DNA of 64,000 nucleotides from Candidatus Obscuribacterales bacterium (GCA_020054205.1 JAGVLS010000045.1:1-64000); one strand, 5' to 3'; positions 35,177-44,192 are shown, counted from the first letter of the stretch. Notes: generated by a model from the letters alone, not told the origin. Numbers and translations: made by a program.

Positions 35177-35222
35177 AACAAATTTCCCTAGTATCCAAAG
35201 GACAAATAATTATAACAAAATA

Positions 35223-36785
35223 CTATGGCAAAATACGTTTTTGCAGCCAGTGCCAGTATTTCCCAGCTTTTGAACTATTTTCTGGATGAGTACTTGCAGA
35301 AGCACCAATTATAGCGTTCGGTATTGGCAGGGAGCCTAATGATGAAAGTTCAGTTGGATTATAATTCTCCGAACGTAAAGATGGCAGTCCATATTCACTC
35401 AAAAGGCTATTTTTTTCCAATGTTTGTTTGGAAAAATCAAATAAGCTTTCTTCTGGAATATAACTTACAGCATCATTTATATAAGTTGTATCTGCTGATA
35501 ATTTATCTATTGGAATAATAGCCAATGAACTTGCTACTCGTCTAGCTTTTACGTCTCTATTTCTAGTTACTGTTTGTCCATTCACTACCATAGTAGTTGA
35601 CCCACCACCATCTAAATTCATCGCAGCTATAGCACCCATTTTATGCAAAAACTTGGCAACATCCCATAACGTGTGTGGTCCTTCAACAGTAAGCAATAAC
35701 AAATGTCTATCAGCAGTCACTCCAATTGCTGTGCGAGCCTTAATTTGGCTGGTAGTCCATGTTTGACGGAATTTTTCACCTTTAAGATCTATATATATTT
35801 GATTGTTGCGAATTAAAACTGGTCCGCCACTAACTGCGTCAATCACATCTTCCCATGATTGGGGATTTGTTTGCCAATTTAAATGTACCAAATCACCACG
35901 CGATAATTTTGCAATATCACTATCTCTACTATCGCTTAAAACAAAACCACCATACGGAATACTTATGCTTGTCTCTGTTTTATCAGTAACACAACCATTA
36001 TGATCAACGGCAATCAAAGTACCAGGATAAGCCATTTGTACAAAACTGCCCCAACGTTGTGTATAAGCTATTAAATGGCTGCCGCTACGTCTTGGCTGAT
36101 TGACATTATTTACCCAAATAGAGCCAATTTCGGGATTTGATGTTTCAAGCAAACCATGTAAATTTAAACGGTCCATTCTAAAAGAACCATCTTCTGTAAT
36201 CCCTAATGAAATACGTTCATAGATAGGTCCAGTTATCCATTCACCATTAATCTTTAAAGATCCAAGTGGTGTACCATCTTTTTTAAAATAATTAGCATTT
36301 ACTGCTGCAATTGCTTGTACACGCTTAGCTTGATTTTTAACTTCATCAAGCGCAAATCTATTGGCAGCTAATACTGGCTTTACTTTCACCTGAGCAGTAT
36401 TCATATCTACATCTACTAAATTTACATTAAGTCCACCACGGTAAAACTTATGGACAACACCAACAGATAAATTAGAAGTACCCATTAAATCAGCAATTTC
36501 AGATAATGGTTTAACAGTTATTATTTTGCTTTTTTGCCGATGAGTTTTGCTTTTAGAAAGTTTTTTTGTTGGTTTAGTTTTAGCTTTAACCAACCTTTTT
36601 TGTTGCTGATTGCTAGCCTTAGGCAATTTATAATTGGCTGATGGGCGTAATAAAGAAGGGCGTGGAGCAACTACACCCAATGTTTGGGCAGAAAGCCCAT
36701 TAAATGACCCAAAACAAATAGTCGAGTTTAAAGTAATAGATAAGAATACAGCTAAAAGACTTATTTTCTTCTTGGACTTTATCAT
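35223..36785 (-). CDS. Phosphodiester glycosidase family protein (NAGPA domain)
   Basis: A 520-residue exported protein with a signal peptide (about 1-25), a basic Lys-rich linker (about 45-95) and a phosphodiester glycosidase (NAGPA, formerly DUF2233) domain at about 105-430. Domain landmarks are AAVNANYFKKDGTPLGSLK, AVSGGPVLIRN, RTAIGVT and the late LNLDGGGSTTMVVNGQ block that carries the catalytic residues. In animals the enzyme uncovers GlcNAc-phosphomannose; bacterial members likely act on wall or capsule polymers. The C-terminal 90 residues are low-complexity. It lies 46 bases upstream of the ROK kinase gene on the same strand. Confidence 0.85.
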   Translation of the reverse strand: MIKSKKKISLLAVFLSITLNSTICFGSFNGLSAQTLGVVAPRPSLLRPSANYKLPKASNQQQKRLVKAKTKPTKKLSKSKTHRQKSKIITVKPLSEIADLMGTSNLSVGVVHKFYRGGLNVNLVDVDMNTAQVKVKPVLAANRFALDEVKNQAKRVQAIAAVNANYFKKDGTPLGSLKINGEWITGPIYERISLGITEDGSFRMDRLNLHGLLETSNPEIGSIWVNNVNQPRRSGSHLIAYTQRWGSFVQMAYPGTLIAVDHNGCVTDKTETSISIPYGGFVLSDSRDSDIAKLSRGDLVHLNWQTNPQSWEDVIDAVSGGPVLIRNNQIYIDLKGEKFRQTWTTSQIKARTAIGVTADRHLLLLTVEGPHTLWDVAKFLHKMGAIAAMNLDGGGSTTMVVNGQTVTRNRDVKARRVASSLAIIPIDKLSADTTYINDAVSYIPEESLFDFSKQTLEKNSLLSEYGLPSLRSENYNPTELSSLGSLPIPNAIIGASASTHPENSSKAGKYWHWLQKRILP

Positions 36786-36993
36786 TTAGTGTTTCCTTAA
36801 ATACCCTCAAAACCGCTAATAGTGTCAGTTTTGGTTATCAATAAGCATCGGGCAAAGCTCTTTGCTTGTCAAATGAAAACTGGCGTATTCAGGTTATGCC
36901 CGAGCGATTAACCAAACAAACGTTATCGGTCACAAAAATTCAAACTAAAAATCGAGATATTTTGAGAGACCAAATACTCTCAAAATCATCAAC

Positions 36994-37053
36994 TTTACAA
37001 CTGCAATTGGTTTTGTTATACTGCTTATTAGACAGTGCTATACATGTATAGCA
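36994..37053 (+). promoter_or_regulatory. Promoter and palindromic operator of second RelBE module
   Basis: TTTACA (36994-36999) and TATACT (37017-37022) are 17 bases apart and make a good sigma-70 promoter. Thirteen bases downstream lies a perfect 18-bp palindrome, TGCTATACATGTATAGCA (37036-37053), covering the expected transcription start. This fits autorepression by the ribbon-helix-helix antitoxin encoded at 37080. A separate 9-bp inverted repeat (TTTTGAGAG/CTCTCAAAA) is upstream at 36960-36985. Confidence 0.7.
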
Positions 37054-37079
37054 GTTGCAAAAAGGACAACCAAAGCAAT

Positions 37080-37292
37080 ATGTTAGCCATACGAATACCA
37101 AAAGAAATTGAAAATCGCCTTGAATTACTAGCCCGCAAAACAGGCCGTTCGAAGAGTTTTTATGTTCGTGAAGCTATTCTGGAGCATATTGATGATTTAG
37201 AAGACTATTATTTGGCGGTTTCTCGTTTAGAAAAAAACTTGCCAGCAATTTCTGTAAAGGAAATGGAAAAACGCCTTGGTCTGGAAGATTGA
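37080..37292 (+). CDS. RelB/CopG-type antitoxin (module 2)
   Basis: A 70-residue antitoxin of the ribbon-helix-helix class: LAIRIPKEIENRLELLARKT, then GRSKSFYVREAILEHI and the acidic IDDLEDYYLAVSRLE tail. It is strongly similar to the antitoxin at 1801, with identities in ENRLE.LAR.TGR.K.FY.RE and DDxEDYYLA. I chose ATG 37080 because AAAGGACA lies upstream and the frame from 37035 consists of the operator palindrome. The stop overlaps the toxin start by 17 bases. Confidence 0.88.
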   Translation: MLAIRIPKEIENRLELLARKTGRSKSFYVREAILEHIDDLEDYYLAVSRLEKNLPAISVKEMEKRLGLED

Positions 37293-37545
37293 ATTTGATC
37301 TACATACAGAACGTGACCTAAAAAAAATTGATCCTGTTTCACAAAAAAGGATCTTTCACTTTCTGAAAGAAAGACTTGCTCCTTTAAAAGATCCACGCAC
37401 ACTCGGTGAAGCTCTACATGGTGAAAAGTTAGGTGATTTTTGGAAATATCGCGTAGGTAACTACCGAATTATCTGCAAAATCGAAGATAAAACCATCAAA
37501 ATTTTAGTCATACGGATAGAACATCGAAAAGATATTTACAAATAA
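37276..37545 (+). CDS. RelE-family toxin (module 2)
   Basis: An 89-residue toxin like that at 2012: helix start LKKIDPVSQKRIFHFLKE, the FWKYRVGNYRIICKI core (about 55-69), and a C-terminal EHRKDIYK. It starts at TTG 37276, inside the antitoxin gene, with the same 17-base overlap as module 1. The two toxins share residues in LGEALHG-like, F-W-x-YRVG-x-YR-x-IC and HRKxxY segments. It ends 13 bases before the stop of the convergent SDR gene, so the module is inserted tightly between chromosomal genes. Confidence 0.88.
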   Translation: MVWKIEFDLHTERDLKKIDPVSQKRIFHFLKERLAPLKDPRTLGEALHGEKLGDFWKYRVGNYRIICKIEDKTIKILVIRIEHRKDIYK

Positions 37546-37558
37546 AACTATTTTGTTT

Positions 37559-38341
37559 CTATACTCCAGCCGTTAAACCACCATCAATTGGAATAACCGC
37601 CCCCGTCACATAAGCTGCTGCTTCTGAGCATAAAAACAAAACTACATTTGCTACTTCTTCTGGACTTCCTACCCTTTGCATAGGGATATTGGCTTGCACA
37701 AATTCATTTAACGCTTCTTTAGCAGAAATACCTTTACGGGCACCTACTTCTTCATTGAATCTTTCGCATAAGGGTGTCGCAATACAACCAGGACAAATAC
37801 AATTAACTCGTATATTGTCTTTAGCATAATCTAAAGCAATAGAGCGAGTTAATTGTATAATAGCCGCCTTTGAAGAACTATAAGCAGCCGAGAGTTTTAT
37901 TCCTCTCAGTCCAGCATCCGATGCATTATTAATTATTACCCCGCCACCATTTACAATCATTTGTTTTAAACAAGCTAAAGACATTAGATATGTGCCTTTA
38001 AGATTAGTATCAAATACAAAATCCCAATCGCTTTCTTTTGTTTCTAATAATGGTGCCACAAATTCTACACCAGCATTATTGAACAAATAATCTATGCGTC
38101 CAAATTTTTCCATTGTTTTAGCAATTACAATTTCTACATCGGAAGATTTAGCTATGCTGCCTGCTATTGCTAATGCTTGCCCACCAAGTTTATTTATTTC
38201 TTGAACTGTTTCATTAGCGTGACGAGCATTAATATCAAGGATACTGACACTAGTTCCCGCTTGAGCAAAAGCTAATGCTGTCGCTTTACCGATACCAGAA
38301 CCACCACCAGTGATTACTGCTACTTTATTAGCAAATTGCAT
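37559..38341 (-). CDS. SDR-family oxidoreductase
   Basis: A 260-residue classical short-chain dehydrogenase/reductase. Key sites are the cofactor loop TGGGSGIG (residues 11-18), NNAG at about 89-92, the catalytic Ser in NASDAG, and Tyr/Lys in YSSSK (about 155). Cofactor discrimination is NAD-like, since Asp follows the second beta-strand (LDINAR). The closing motif PIDGG is present. The substrate cannot be assigned; similar enzymes act on 3-oxoacyl or sugar alcohols. It lies 10 bases behind secF on the same strand and is probably co-transcribed. Confidence 0.9.
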   Translation of the reverse strand: MQFANKVAVITGGGSGIGKATALAFAQAGTSVSILDINARHANETVQEINKLGGQALAIAGSIAKSSDVEIVIAKTMEKFGRIDYLFNNAGVEFVAPLLETKESDWDFVFDTNLKGTYLMSLACLKQMIVNGGGVIINNASDAGLRGIKLSAAYSSSKAAIIQLTRSIALDYAKDNIRVNCICPGCIATPLCERFNEEVGARKGISAKEALNEFVQANIPMQRVGSPEEVANVVLFLCSEAAAYVTGAVIPIDGGLTAGV

Positions 38342-38351
38342 TGTATTTTTC

Positions 38352-39323
38352 CTAATTAGCTAATCTTGTCTTGCGATTAGCTTTTAATTCGCGCCACCAA
38401 ACCAAAAGACAACTAGCATTAAAAATAGAAGAATATGTTCCTGAAATAATACCTATTAACATTGCCAGGACAAAATCACGAGTAGTCACTCCCCCTAATA
38501 CATAAAGAGCAGTGAGTGTGATAATTACAGTTAAAGAAGTATATATCGATCGGGTCAAAGTTTGATTGATACTTTCGTTTGCTATATCACCAAAAGTCCT
38601 ACGTTGTTGTTCACCAGATTTAGCATCAATGGTTTTACTACCAACATATTTAGAATTTTCACGGATACGATCAAAAACAACAATGGTATCGTGCACAGAA
38701 AAACCAATTACTGTAAGCACCGCGCTAATAAATAAACTATCTACTTCCGTACCAATTACGAGCCCTAAAATAGCAAAAATACCAACTAAAACTAAAACGT
38801 CATGTACTAAAGCAGCAATCGCGCACATAGCATAATCAAACATAAAGCGTACTTTTATATATACAACCATAGCTACAAATGTAAGCAACAATGCCAATAA
38901 GCCGTTTTGCAATAATTCAGGTCCTACTACTCCGCTTACTTTATCAACTGAAAGTACTTTAAATTCGCCAATCTGATTGCTTAACTCTTCATTCAATTTT
39001 TTCTTTATTTGTTCATCTTGTTTTTCATCAGTTAATGCTTTGGTGCGCATCACAATTACATCTTTTCCAGCAATATTAGCCAATTGCACTTGGGAGCCAG
39101 TCAATCCAGTCTCTTCTAGGATATTGCGTACTTTTTGTAATTCAACTGGTTTAGCAAATTGATATTGCAAAATAGAGCCACCAGTAAAATCTATACCCAA
39201 CTTTAATGGCGAATGAAATTGATACAAACACATGGCAATGCCAATTAGACCTGGAATAGTAATTAACAAAGATATACCGAACCAAAACGGACGATATTTA
39301 ACTATATTGACTTTAGGCAACAC
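38352..39323 (-). CDS. secF: Protein translocase subunit SecF
   Basis: A 323-residue SecF. The N-terminal span is followed by GIDFTGGS, the short periplasmic domain, then the RND-type core with DKVSGVVGPELLQNG, ALVHDVLVLVGIFAI, FSVHDTIVVFDRIREN and SINQTLTRSIYTSLTVI. It works with SecD to pull translocating proteins using the proton gradient. All RND motifs are intact. The gene is 11 bases behind secD. Confidence 0.95.
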   Translation of the reverse strand: MLPKVNIVKYRPFWFGISLLITIPGLIGIAMCLYQFHSPLKLGIDFTGGSILQYQFAKPVELQKVRNILEETGLTGSQVQLANIAGKDVIVMRTKALTDEKQDEQIKKKLNEELSNQIGEFKVLSVDKVSGVVGPELLQNGLLALLLTFVAMVVYIKVRFMFDYAMCAIAALVHDVLVLVGIFAILGLVIGTEVDSLFISAVLTVIGFSVHDTIVVFDRIRENSKYVGSKTIDAKSGEQQRRTFGDIANESINQTLTRSIYTSLTVIITLTALYVLGGVTTRDFVLAMLIGIISGTYSSIFNASCLLVWWRELKANRKTRLAN

Positions 39324-39334
39324 TATATTTTCTC

Positions 39335-40876
39335 CTAACCTACTTTGGCATTAGCTTTACTAGCATTTGATTTTTTATCCATTCTCACTCCAAACAACTT
39401 AACGTTTTTCGGAATTAGATGTAAGAACACTCTGGTGGCAGTAATGGCAGAAAACATTGATATAGCCACACCAATTCCTAGAGTAACAGCAAATCCTTTC
39501 ACTACCGATGTACCAAATGCCATCAGTACCGAACAAGCAATTAAACTATTCATATTACTGTCAAAAATTGAAGAAAATGCTTTTTCAAAACCAGCTTCAA
39601 TAGCAGAATATAAGTTTTTACCATTATTCAATTCTTCTTTTGTTCTCTCAAAAATAAGGATATTAGCATCAACTGCCATACCTATAGATAGAATAAAACC
39701 AGCAATACCAGCTAAAGTAAGAGTGACAGGCATAGCTTTAAAGACAGCCAGTGTAGTTAGCGTATAAAGAATAAGAGCAGTATTAGCTACTAACCCAGCT
39801 ACACCATACACAACAAGCATAAACAACATCACTAAACCAATACCAGCCAAGCCCGCAATTAAACTTTTATCAATAGAATCTTGCCCTAAAGTTGCACCAA
39901 CTGTACGTTCTTCCAAAATTACAACCTTTGTAGGCAGAGAGCCTGCATTTAATTTAGATGCTAAATCAACAGCTTGATCTTTCGTAAAACTACCTTTAAT
40001 TTCACCATCTCCACCTCTAATTGGTTCAATGACATTGATACCATGATAAGACTGCATTGATAAAGGACGTCCATCTGGACCACGATCAGTTGGTAACCCA
40101 TCTAAAAATATGCCAATTTGTTTACCAACTAATCGGCTAGTTAAATCACCAAATTTTTTAGCACCTTCTGGTTTGAAATGAAAGTTTATTACCCAATTGC
40201 GACCATTAGCCAGTGGTACTGCTTGTGCACTTTTAAAATCTGCCCCGGTTAAATTTACATCCCTCCAGACAGGACTTCCTGTGTCATCAAGCATTGGACT
40301 GCCATTATCATTATAGGCAAGTTCTTTAAATTCCAATAAAGCAGTAGTCCCAATTCTATCTTTAGCAGCTTGCGGATCTTTCACACCCGGCAATTCAACA
40401 ATAAGTCTGTCACGCCCTGCTCTTTGTACAACAGTCTCTGATACACCTAAGCTATTAACACGATTATTTATTACTGTTTCCACTCCGCGCATAACCTCTG
40501 GTGTAATTTCTGGCACCAATTTGCTAGGCTGTGCTTGTAAAAGAAGTTGTGAACCACCTTTTAAATCCAATCCTAGTTTGAGATTAGTAATAAAAGCAAA
40601 ATCCCTAAAATGTCCTAATACTTGAATATTATTAGCTTGTGAAACTTCGGCAAAAGCTTCTTTCGTTGCTTGATCAATTTGAAATTGATTCATTTGTTTG
40701 TAATCGGGTCGCTTTTCTAACGATGACAAAATTTCTTCTTGCAAGACAGAAGGCGCTAATTCAGCTAATCTCTGCCAATTAGCTAATTGTTTGTCTGGCA
40801 CCACTTGTATCAGTGTTGTTAAGGACCAAACAAAAACAGCAATTACTGCCCAAAGTTTCCAATTACGCACAAACAT
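39335..40876 (-). CDS. secD: Protein translocase subunit SecD
   Basis: A 513-residue SecD. Landmarks are the first span (about 5-23), the LGLDLKGGSQLLLQ motif (about 93-106), the periplasmic P1 domain with ERVQRAGRDRLIVELPGV-like sequence, and the C-terminal RND core with GATLGQDSIDKSLIAGL, IGMAVDANILIFERTKEEL and LIACSVLMAFGTSVVKGFAVTL. It is complete. SecD and SecF as adjacent separate genes is the usual arrangement. It starts the secD-secF-SDR operon. Confidence 0.96.
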   Translation of the reverse strand: MFVRNWKLWAVIAVFVWSLTTLIQVVPDKQLANWQRLAELAPSVLQEEILSSLEKRPDYKQMNQFQIDQATKEAFAEVSQANNIQVLGHFRDFAFITNLKLGLDLKGGSQLLLQAQPSKLVPEITPEVMRGVETVINNRVNSLGVSETVVQRAGRDRLIVELPGVKDPQAAKDRIGTTALLEFKELAYNDNGSPMLDDTGSPVWRDVNLTGADFKSAQAVPLANGRNWVINFHFKPEGAKKFGDLTSRLVGKQIGIFLDGLPTDRGPDGRPLSMQSYHGINVIEPIRGGDGEIKGSFTKDQAVDLASKLNAGSLPTKVVILEERTVGATLGQDSIDKSLIAGLAGIGLVMLFMLVVYGVAGLVANTALILYTLTTLAVFKAMPVTLTLAGIAGFILSIGMAVDANILIFERTKEELNNGKNLYSAIEAGFEKAFSSIFDSNMNSLIACSVLMAFGTSVVKGFAVTLGIGVAISMFSAITATRVFLHLIPKNVKLFGVRMDKKSNASKANAKVG

Positions 40877-40987
40877 AAATTATTCGTTCCACCATATATA
40901 TACTTAGTTCTGAGCTACCAATTTTAACGTATCTTCTCTGTTGGCAACTCTAGTACAAAAGTTTTTCTAAGTAGAACAAAACTCATA

Positions 40988-41692
40988 CTAAGCAGTACAA
41001 ATTCGATCGCCGCCCCTTTGTTGAGCTAATTCAAGTGCTTGAACAGCCCGAGCAACCAGCTCATCATGCTCACGCGCGTGCGCTGGAAATGAAGCAGCAC
41101 CAATACTTGCTGTTACGTTTAAGTTATTCCAATTATGACTAATAGCTTGTGCACCTATACGCTGACGAATGCGCTCGGCTGCAATTGTTGCACCTTGCGG
41201 ATTTGTTTCTGGAAATAAAATGGCAAATTCATCGCCACTATAACGCGCTGGAATATCAACATCTCTTATAGTTGCTTTAATTACAGAACCAGCTACTTTC
41301 AAAACAGCATCAGATGTCAGCGATCCAAATTGACGAGCAATCTCTTTATATCCATCAATTGAGACAAGTAATAAAGATACCGGTCTTTTATATCGCTTTG
41401 CTCTCTTAAGCTCATCTTTCAATTCTTTGAGAAATGTCCGAGAGTTGTAAAGCTCAGTTAAAGAATCTAAAAGTGCAAGCCTATCTAATTCTTCTGCTTT
41501 AACTGCCGTCAGATTTGACTCAGTATTAGCTAATAAAGAGCGGTTTTCAAGCTCTTTTACCCTCTCCAACATTTGACCATCAAGTTGCGAACGTCCACCA
41601 ATTTGTTGTGTCTTGGGACGTTGATTAGTGTCAAGAACACGACAAAACATACATGTTCTACCACTGCAGATATGATCTAATTTGCCTACCAT
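40988..41692 (-). CDS. Diguanylate cyclase with N-terminal Cys cluster
   Basis: A 234-residue protein. Residues 1-20 hold three closely spaced cysteines (9, 14, 17; CSGRTCMFC) of possible metal or redox function. A coiled coil at about 35-75 is followed by a GGDEF domain (about 75-232). The catalytic signature is YSGDEF (152-156), an accepted variant of GGDEF, so it is likely active. The RDVD at 143-146, five residues upstream, matches the inhibitory I-site RxxD. It should make cyclic di-GMP. The start is ATG 41692. A possible RNA pseudoknot lies in its leader. Confidence 0.9.
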   Translation of the reverse strand: MVGKLDHICSGRTCMFCRVLDTNQRPKTQQIGGRSQLDGQMLERVKELENRSLLANTESNLTAVKAEELDRLALLDSLTELYNSRTFLKELKDELKRAKRYKRPVSLLLVSIDGYKEIARQFGSLTSDAVLKVAGSVIKATIRDVDIPARYSGDEFAILFPETNPQGATIAAERIRQRIGAQAISHNWNNLNVTASIGAASFPAHAREHDELVARAVQALELAQQRGGDRICTA

Positions 41693-41734
41693 TTTAGTCT
41701 CACAATATATTGTTTTTTAGCTTATTGTAGGTAC

Positions 41735-41787
41735 GGCCTTTATACGCTTAATGTTCCCTTTTAAGTTTAAGGCCAAACGTATTAAGC
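41735..41787 (-). promoter_or_regulatory. Interleaved inverted repeats (possible RNA pseudoknot) in leader of cyclase gene
   Basis: Read on the minus strand, GCTTAAT (41787-41781... complementary to ATTAAGC at 41752-41746) encloses half of a second pair, GGCCTT/AAGGCC (41774-41769 with 41740-41735). The order is A, B, A', B', which can fold as an H-type pseudoknot with 7-bp and 6-bp stems. It lies 43-95 bases before the diguanylate cyclase start. The pairing is seen; the structure and role are inferred. Confidence 0.4.
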
Positions 41788-41826
41788 TTACCCCCACACC
41801 TATCATTCTATAGTTTCTTAAAGCCG

Positions 41827-43215
41827 CTAATTTATTATAGTACCTTCATTTACAATCTTTTTCCCTGACACAAATAAATCTATTAATTGGGCTTGCCCAT
41901 GAAGAATTAAGTCATATGGATTTAATTGATCTAAGACATGCAAACTACTATCTTTCAAGCCAAAAATAGCAATATCTGCCAGTTTATTAGGCTCTAAGGA
42001 GCCGATATTATTAGCTTGTCCAATAATATTGGCTGCCCCAAAGGTTAAATGGTGAATTACCTTTTCACTACTTACATTAAATTGTGGATTTGTAGCCTTT
42101 AGTAAATTTACAGCAAATAAAGCTTCTTCTAAGACATTTAAACTGAAAGCAGAAGCAGCACTATCTGTGCCAAAACCAAATTCTAATTCCATCTCAATAA
42201 AACTTTTCATCGGTGCTGTGCCATTCATTAGCAAGGCATTGCTGCGTGGGCAATGAATTACTTTAACTTGATTTTGTTGCAAAAGACTTAATTCATCATT
42301 ACTCACATGTACAACATGGCTGGCAACGGTAAGAGAATTTAAAAATTTTTGTTTGTACAAATAATTTACTGGTGTCAGTCCTTTTTGCCTCCAAGACAAA
42401 TTTTGTATCTTTTCAATTTTTTCTTGAAATACAAAGCTGAGATAATTATCGACACAATCATTATTATCTTCTATCCATGCACATTCAGCTTCTGATTCTG
42501 CCAAATGAATTAAATAAGGTAGATTATGCGATTTACTCCATTCAATAACTTCTTGCAAAAGACTCGGACAAACAGTATACGGAGCATGGGGAGCAATTGT
42601 AATCTTAATTAATTCAGACGCTAATGCTCTTTTAAGTTTATTATCTTCTTGAGCATTTTTGATAAATAAATTGTATTTATCCAACCATTTTTGCCAAGTA
42701 TGCTGAGCTATATTTTCATCAATACCAAATAATTCCAGCCCGACAAGTCCTCTTAAGCCAATTTGTGCTAATCCCCAAGCGGCAGCTCCTGTATAAGAAG
42801 AATCGGCTACACATGTTGTCCCTGATAAAGCAATTTCTTTGGCACCTAATAAAGCACTTTTTTTCCAGTCATCTGGTTGAAATTTTCTTGATGATATTAC
42901 TAAAGTTCTAATCCAATCAAAAAAAAATTTTTTCTGAGTGTTTAAAAATTTGAGCGATGAATAATCTAAATGGGTATGCAGATTAATCAAACCTGGCATT
43001 ATTATTGCTTGTTTGTAATCTTTGTATAATCCAGCATTCAATAATTTTTCTTTTTGCCGCTGGGAAAATCTTTGATCAAATTCATCTTTCGAACAAATAT
43101 CAAAAATATGTTGGTTATTTAAGATAAGTACAGCATTTTTAATTGGTTTTGCTACTATGGGCAATAGCCAGTCTGCTGCTAAATAAGAGTAATTCAAATT
43201 ATTTCCGGTAGACAT
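41827..43215 (-). CDS. Amidohydrolase (chlorohydrolase/deaminase type)
   Basis: A 462-residue metal-dependent hydrolase of the cytosine-deaminase/MtaD group. Metal ligands are in GLINLHTHLDYS (His-x-His), APHAPYTVC, LIHLAESEAE, and the Asp in FGTDSAAS; the SNALLMNG segment preceding it is typical of the branch. The reaction is probably deamination of an aminated purine-like or pterin-like molecule; candidates include aminofutalosine deaminase, but this is undecided. The start is ATG 43215. It is divergent from the yceD-rpmF cluster. Confidence 0.85.
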   Translation of the reverse strand: MSTGNNLNYSYLAADWLLPIVAKPIKNAVLILNNQHIFDICSKDEFDQRFSQRQKEKLLNAGLYKDYKQAIIMPGLINLHTHLDYSSLKFLNTQKKFFFDWIRTLVISSRKFQPDDWKKSALLGAKEIALSGTTCVADSSYTGAAAWGLAQIGLRGLVGLELFGIDENIAQHTWQKWLDKYNLFIKNAQEDNKLKRALASELIKITIAPHAPYTVCPSLLQEVIEWSKSHNLPYLIHLAESEAECAWIEDNNDCVDNYLSFVFQEKIEKIQNLSWRQKGLTPVNYLYKQKFLNSLTVASHVVHVSNDELSLLQQNQVKVIHCPRSNALLMNGTAPMKSFIEMELEFGFGTDSAASAFSLNVLEEALFAVNLLKATNPQFNVSSEKVIHHLTFGAANIIGQANNIGSLEPNKLADIAIFGLKDSSLHVLDQLNPYDLILHGQAQLIDLFVSGKKIVNEGTIIN

Positions 43216-43283
43216 TTTTACTTAATAATATGGCTTTGTTGTACTATTATGTCCGCAAACTAAGTAAAGCTGAGAAATAATCA

Positions 43284-43832
43284 TTGAAAATTAGTATCTC
43301 TGAATTAAAATTACTTCCCAAACAAAAGCTAAATATTACTTTTAAAGAATCTCTTGAAGATATTGATGCTGTAAAGCCAGTAATAGGCGATCTTATTCTC
43401 GCTTATAGTGGCTCTGGCTTACATCTTTCAGGCACAGTACAGACCTTGCTAAAACTTAGCTGCCATCGCTGTTTACAGCCATATTTTCAAAGTTTAATCG
43501 TCGATATTGATGAGCGCTTTGCAGTTCAATCAGATATTTATAAGCCAGGACAAAAAGAAAGAGAGCTTAACAAAGATGATTTTGTTGAATATCTTTCTGA
43601 CAAGGGGGAGCTTGACATTAGCGATGTTGTGTATCAAGCTGTTACACTGGCTACACCAACTAGTTGTTTATGCAGTGGAGAATGTCCTGGTCCAGCGTAT
43701 AATTTAGCTTCGGCTGAAGCTACAGAACAAAATGCTGATTTATTAGCAAGTAGTAATAATAGCCCAGATAAAGCAAATCAAGTTGATCCAAGATGGGAAA
43801 ACTTGAAGAGACTGTTTGCAAAAGAAGAATAA
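43284..43832 (+). CDS. yceD: DUF177 (YceD) protein
   Basis: A 182-residue protein of the DUF177 family, which almost always precedes rpmF. Landmarks are the SGTVQTLLKLSCHRCLQPY block and the ELDISDVVYQAVTLATP block with following CSGECPGPAYN. The Cys pairs in CHRC and CLCSGEC probably bind zinc. YceD is linked to 23S rRNA accumulation in plants and E. coli. It starts at TTG 43284, with GAGAAA upstream. The C-terminus NLKRLFAKEE is normal. Confidence 0.92.
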   Translation: MKISISELKLLPKQKLNITFKESLEDIDAVKPVIGDLILAYSGSGLHLSGTVQTLLKLSCHRCLQPYFQSLIVDIDERFAVQSDIYKPGQKERELNKDDFVEYLSDKGELDISDVVYQAVTLATPTSCLCSGECPGPAYNLASAEATEQNADLLASSNNSPDKANQVDPRWENLKRLFAKEE

Positions 43833-43902
43833 GAAGAGAAAATCGTAGATAATAGTATTTAGTCGAGTATAAATAATCGGCATAAGAAGGAGTTAAAGGT
43901 CC

Positions 43903-44088
43903 ATGGCTGTCCCCAAGAAGAAAACATCACACCAGAAACAACATTCTCGCCGAGCAAATTGGAAGCTTACAGTAAGCAAATTAGGGCAATGTCCAAATTG
44001 CTCCAAACCAATAAGATCTCATCAAGCTTGTATCTCATGTGGATATTACCGTGGGATGCCAGCAAGATTATCAGATCGCCTCACCTAA
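43903..44088 (+). CDS. rpmF: 50S ribosomal protein L32
   Basis: A 61-residue L32. The start AVPKKKTSHQKQHSRRANWK is canonical, followed by the zinc-binding CPNC and CISC pairs (the four-Cys form of L32) and GYYRGMPA. A strong AAGGAG lies upstream. It sits between yceD and plsX as in many bacteria, linking ribosome synthesis to lipid synthesis. Confidence 0.97.
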   Translation: MAVPKKKTSHQKQHSRRANWKLTVSKLGQCPNCSKPIRSHQACISCGYYRGMPARLSDRLT

Positions 44089-44192
44089 AATTGGCTGAAG
44101 AGATGTTTACAAGATAATTGGCAAGCATTCGGCAATTGCCATAAATGTTACGATATTTACAGGGTTTTATAATTTAGTGGGCGGGAGAATTG

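Noticed and set aside
36866-37051. 61-codon ORF before the second RelBE-like module
   Set aside because: It runs through the promoter, a hairpin and the operator palindrome, with no ribosome site and no recognisable protein.
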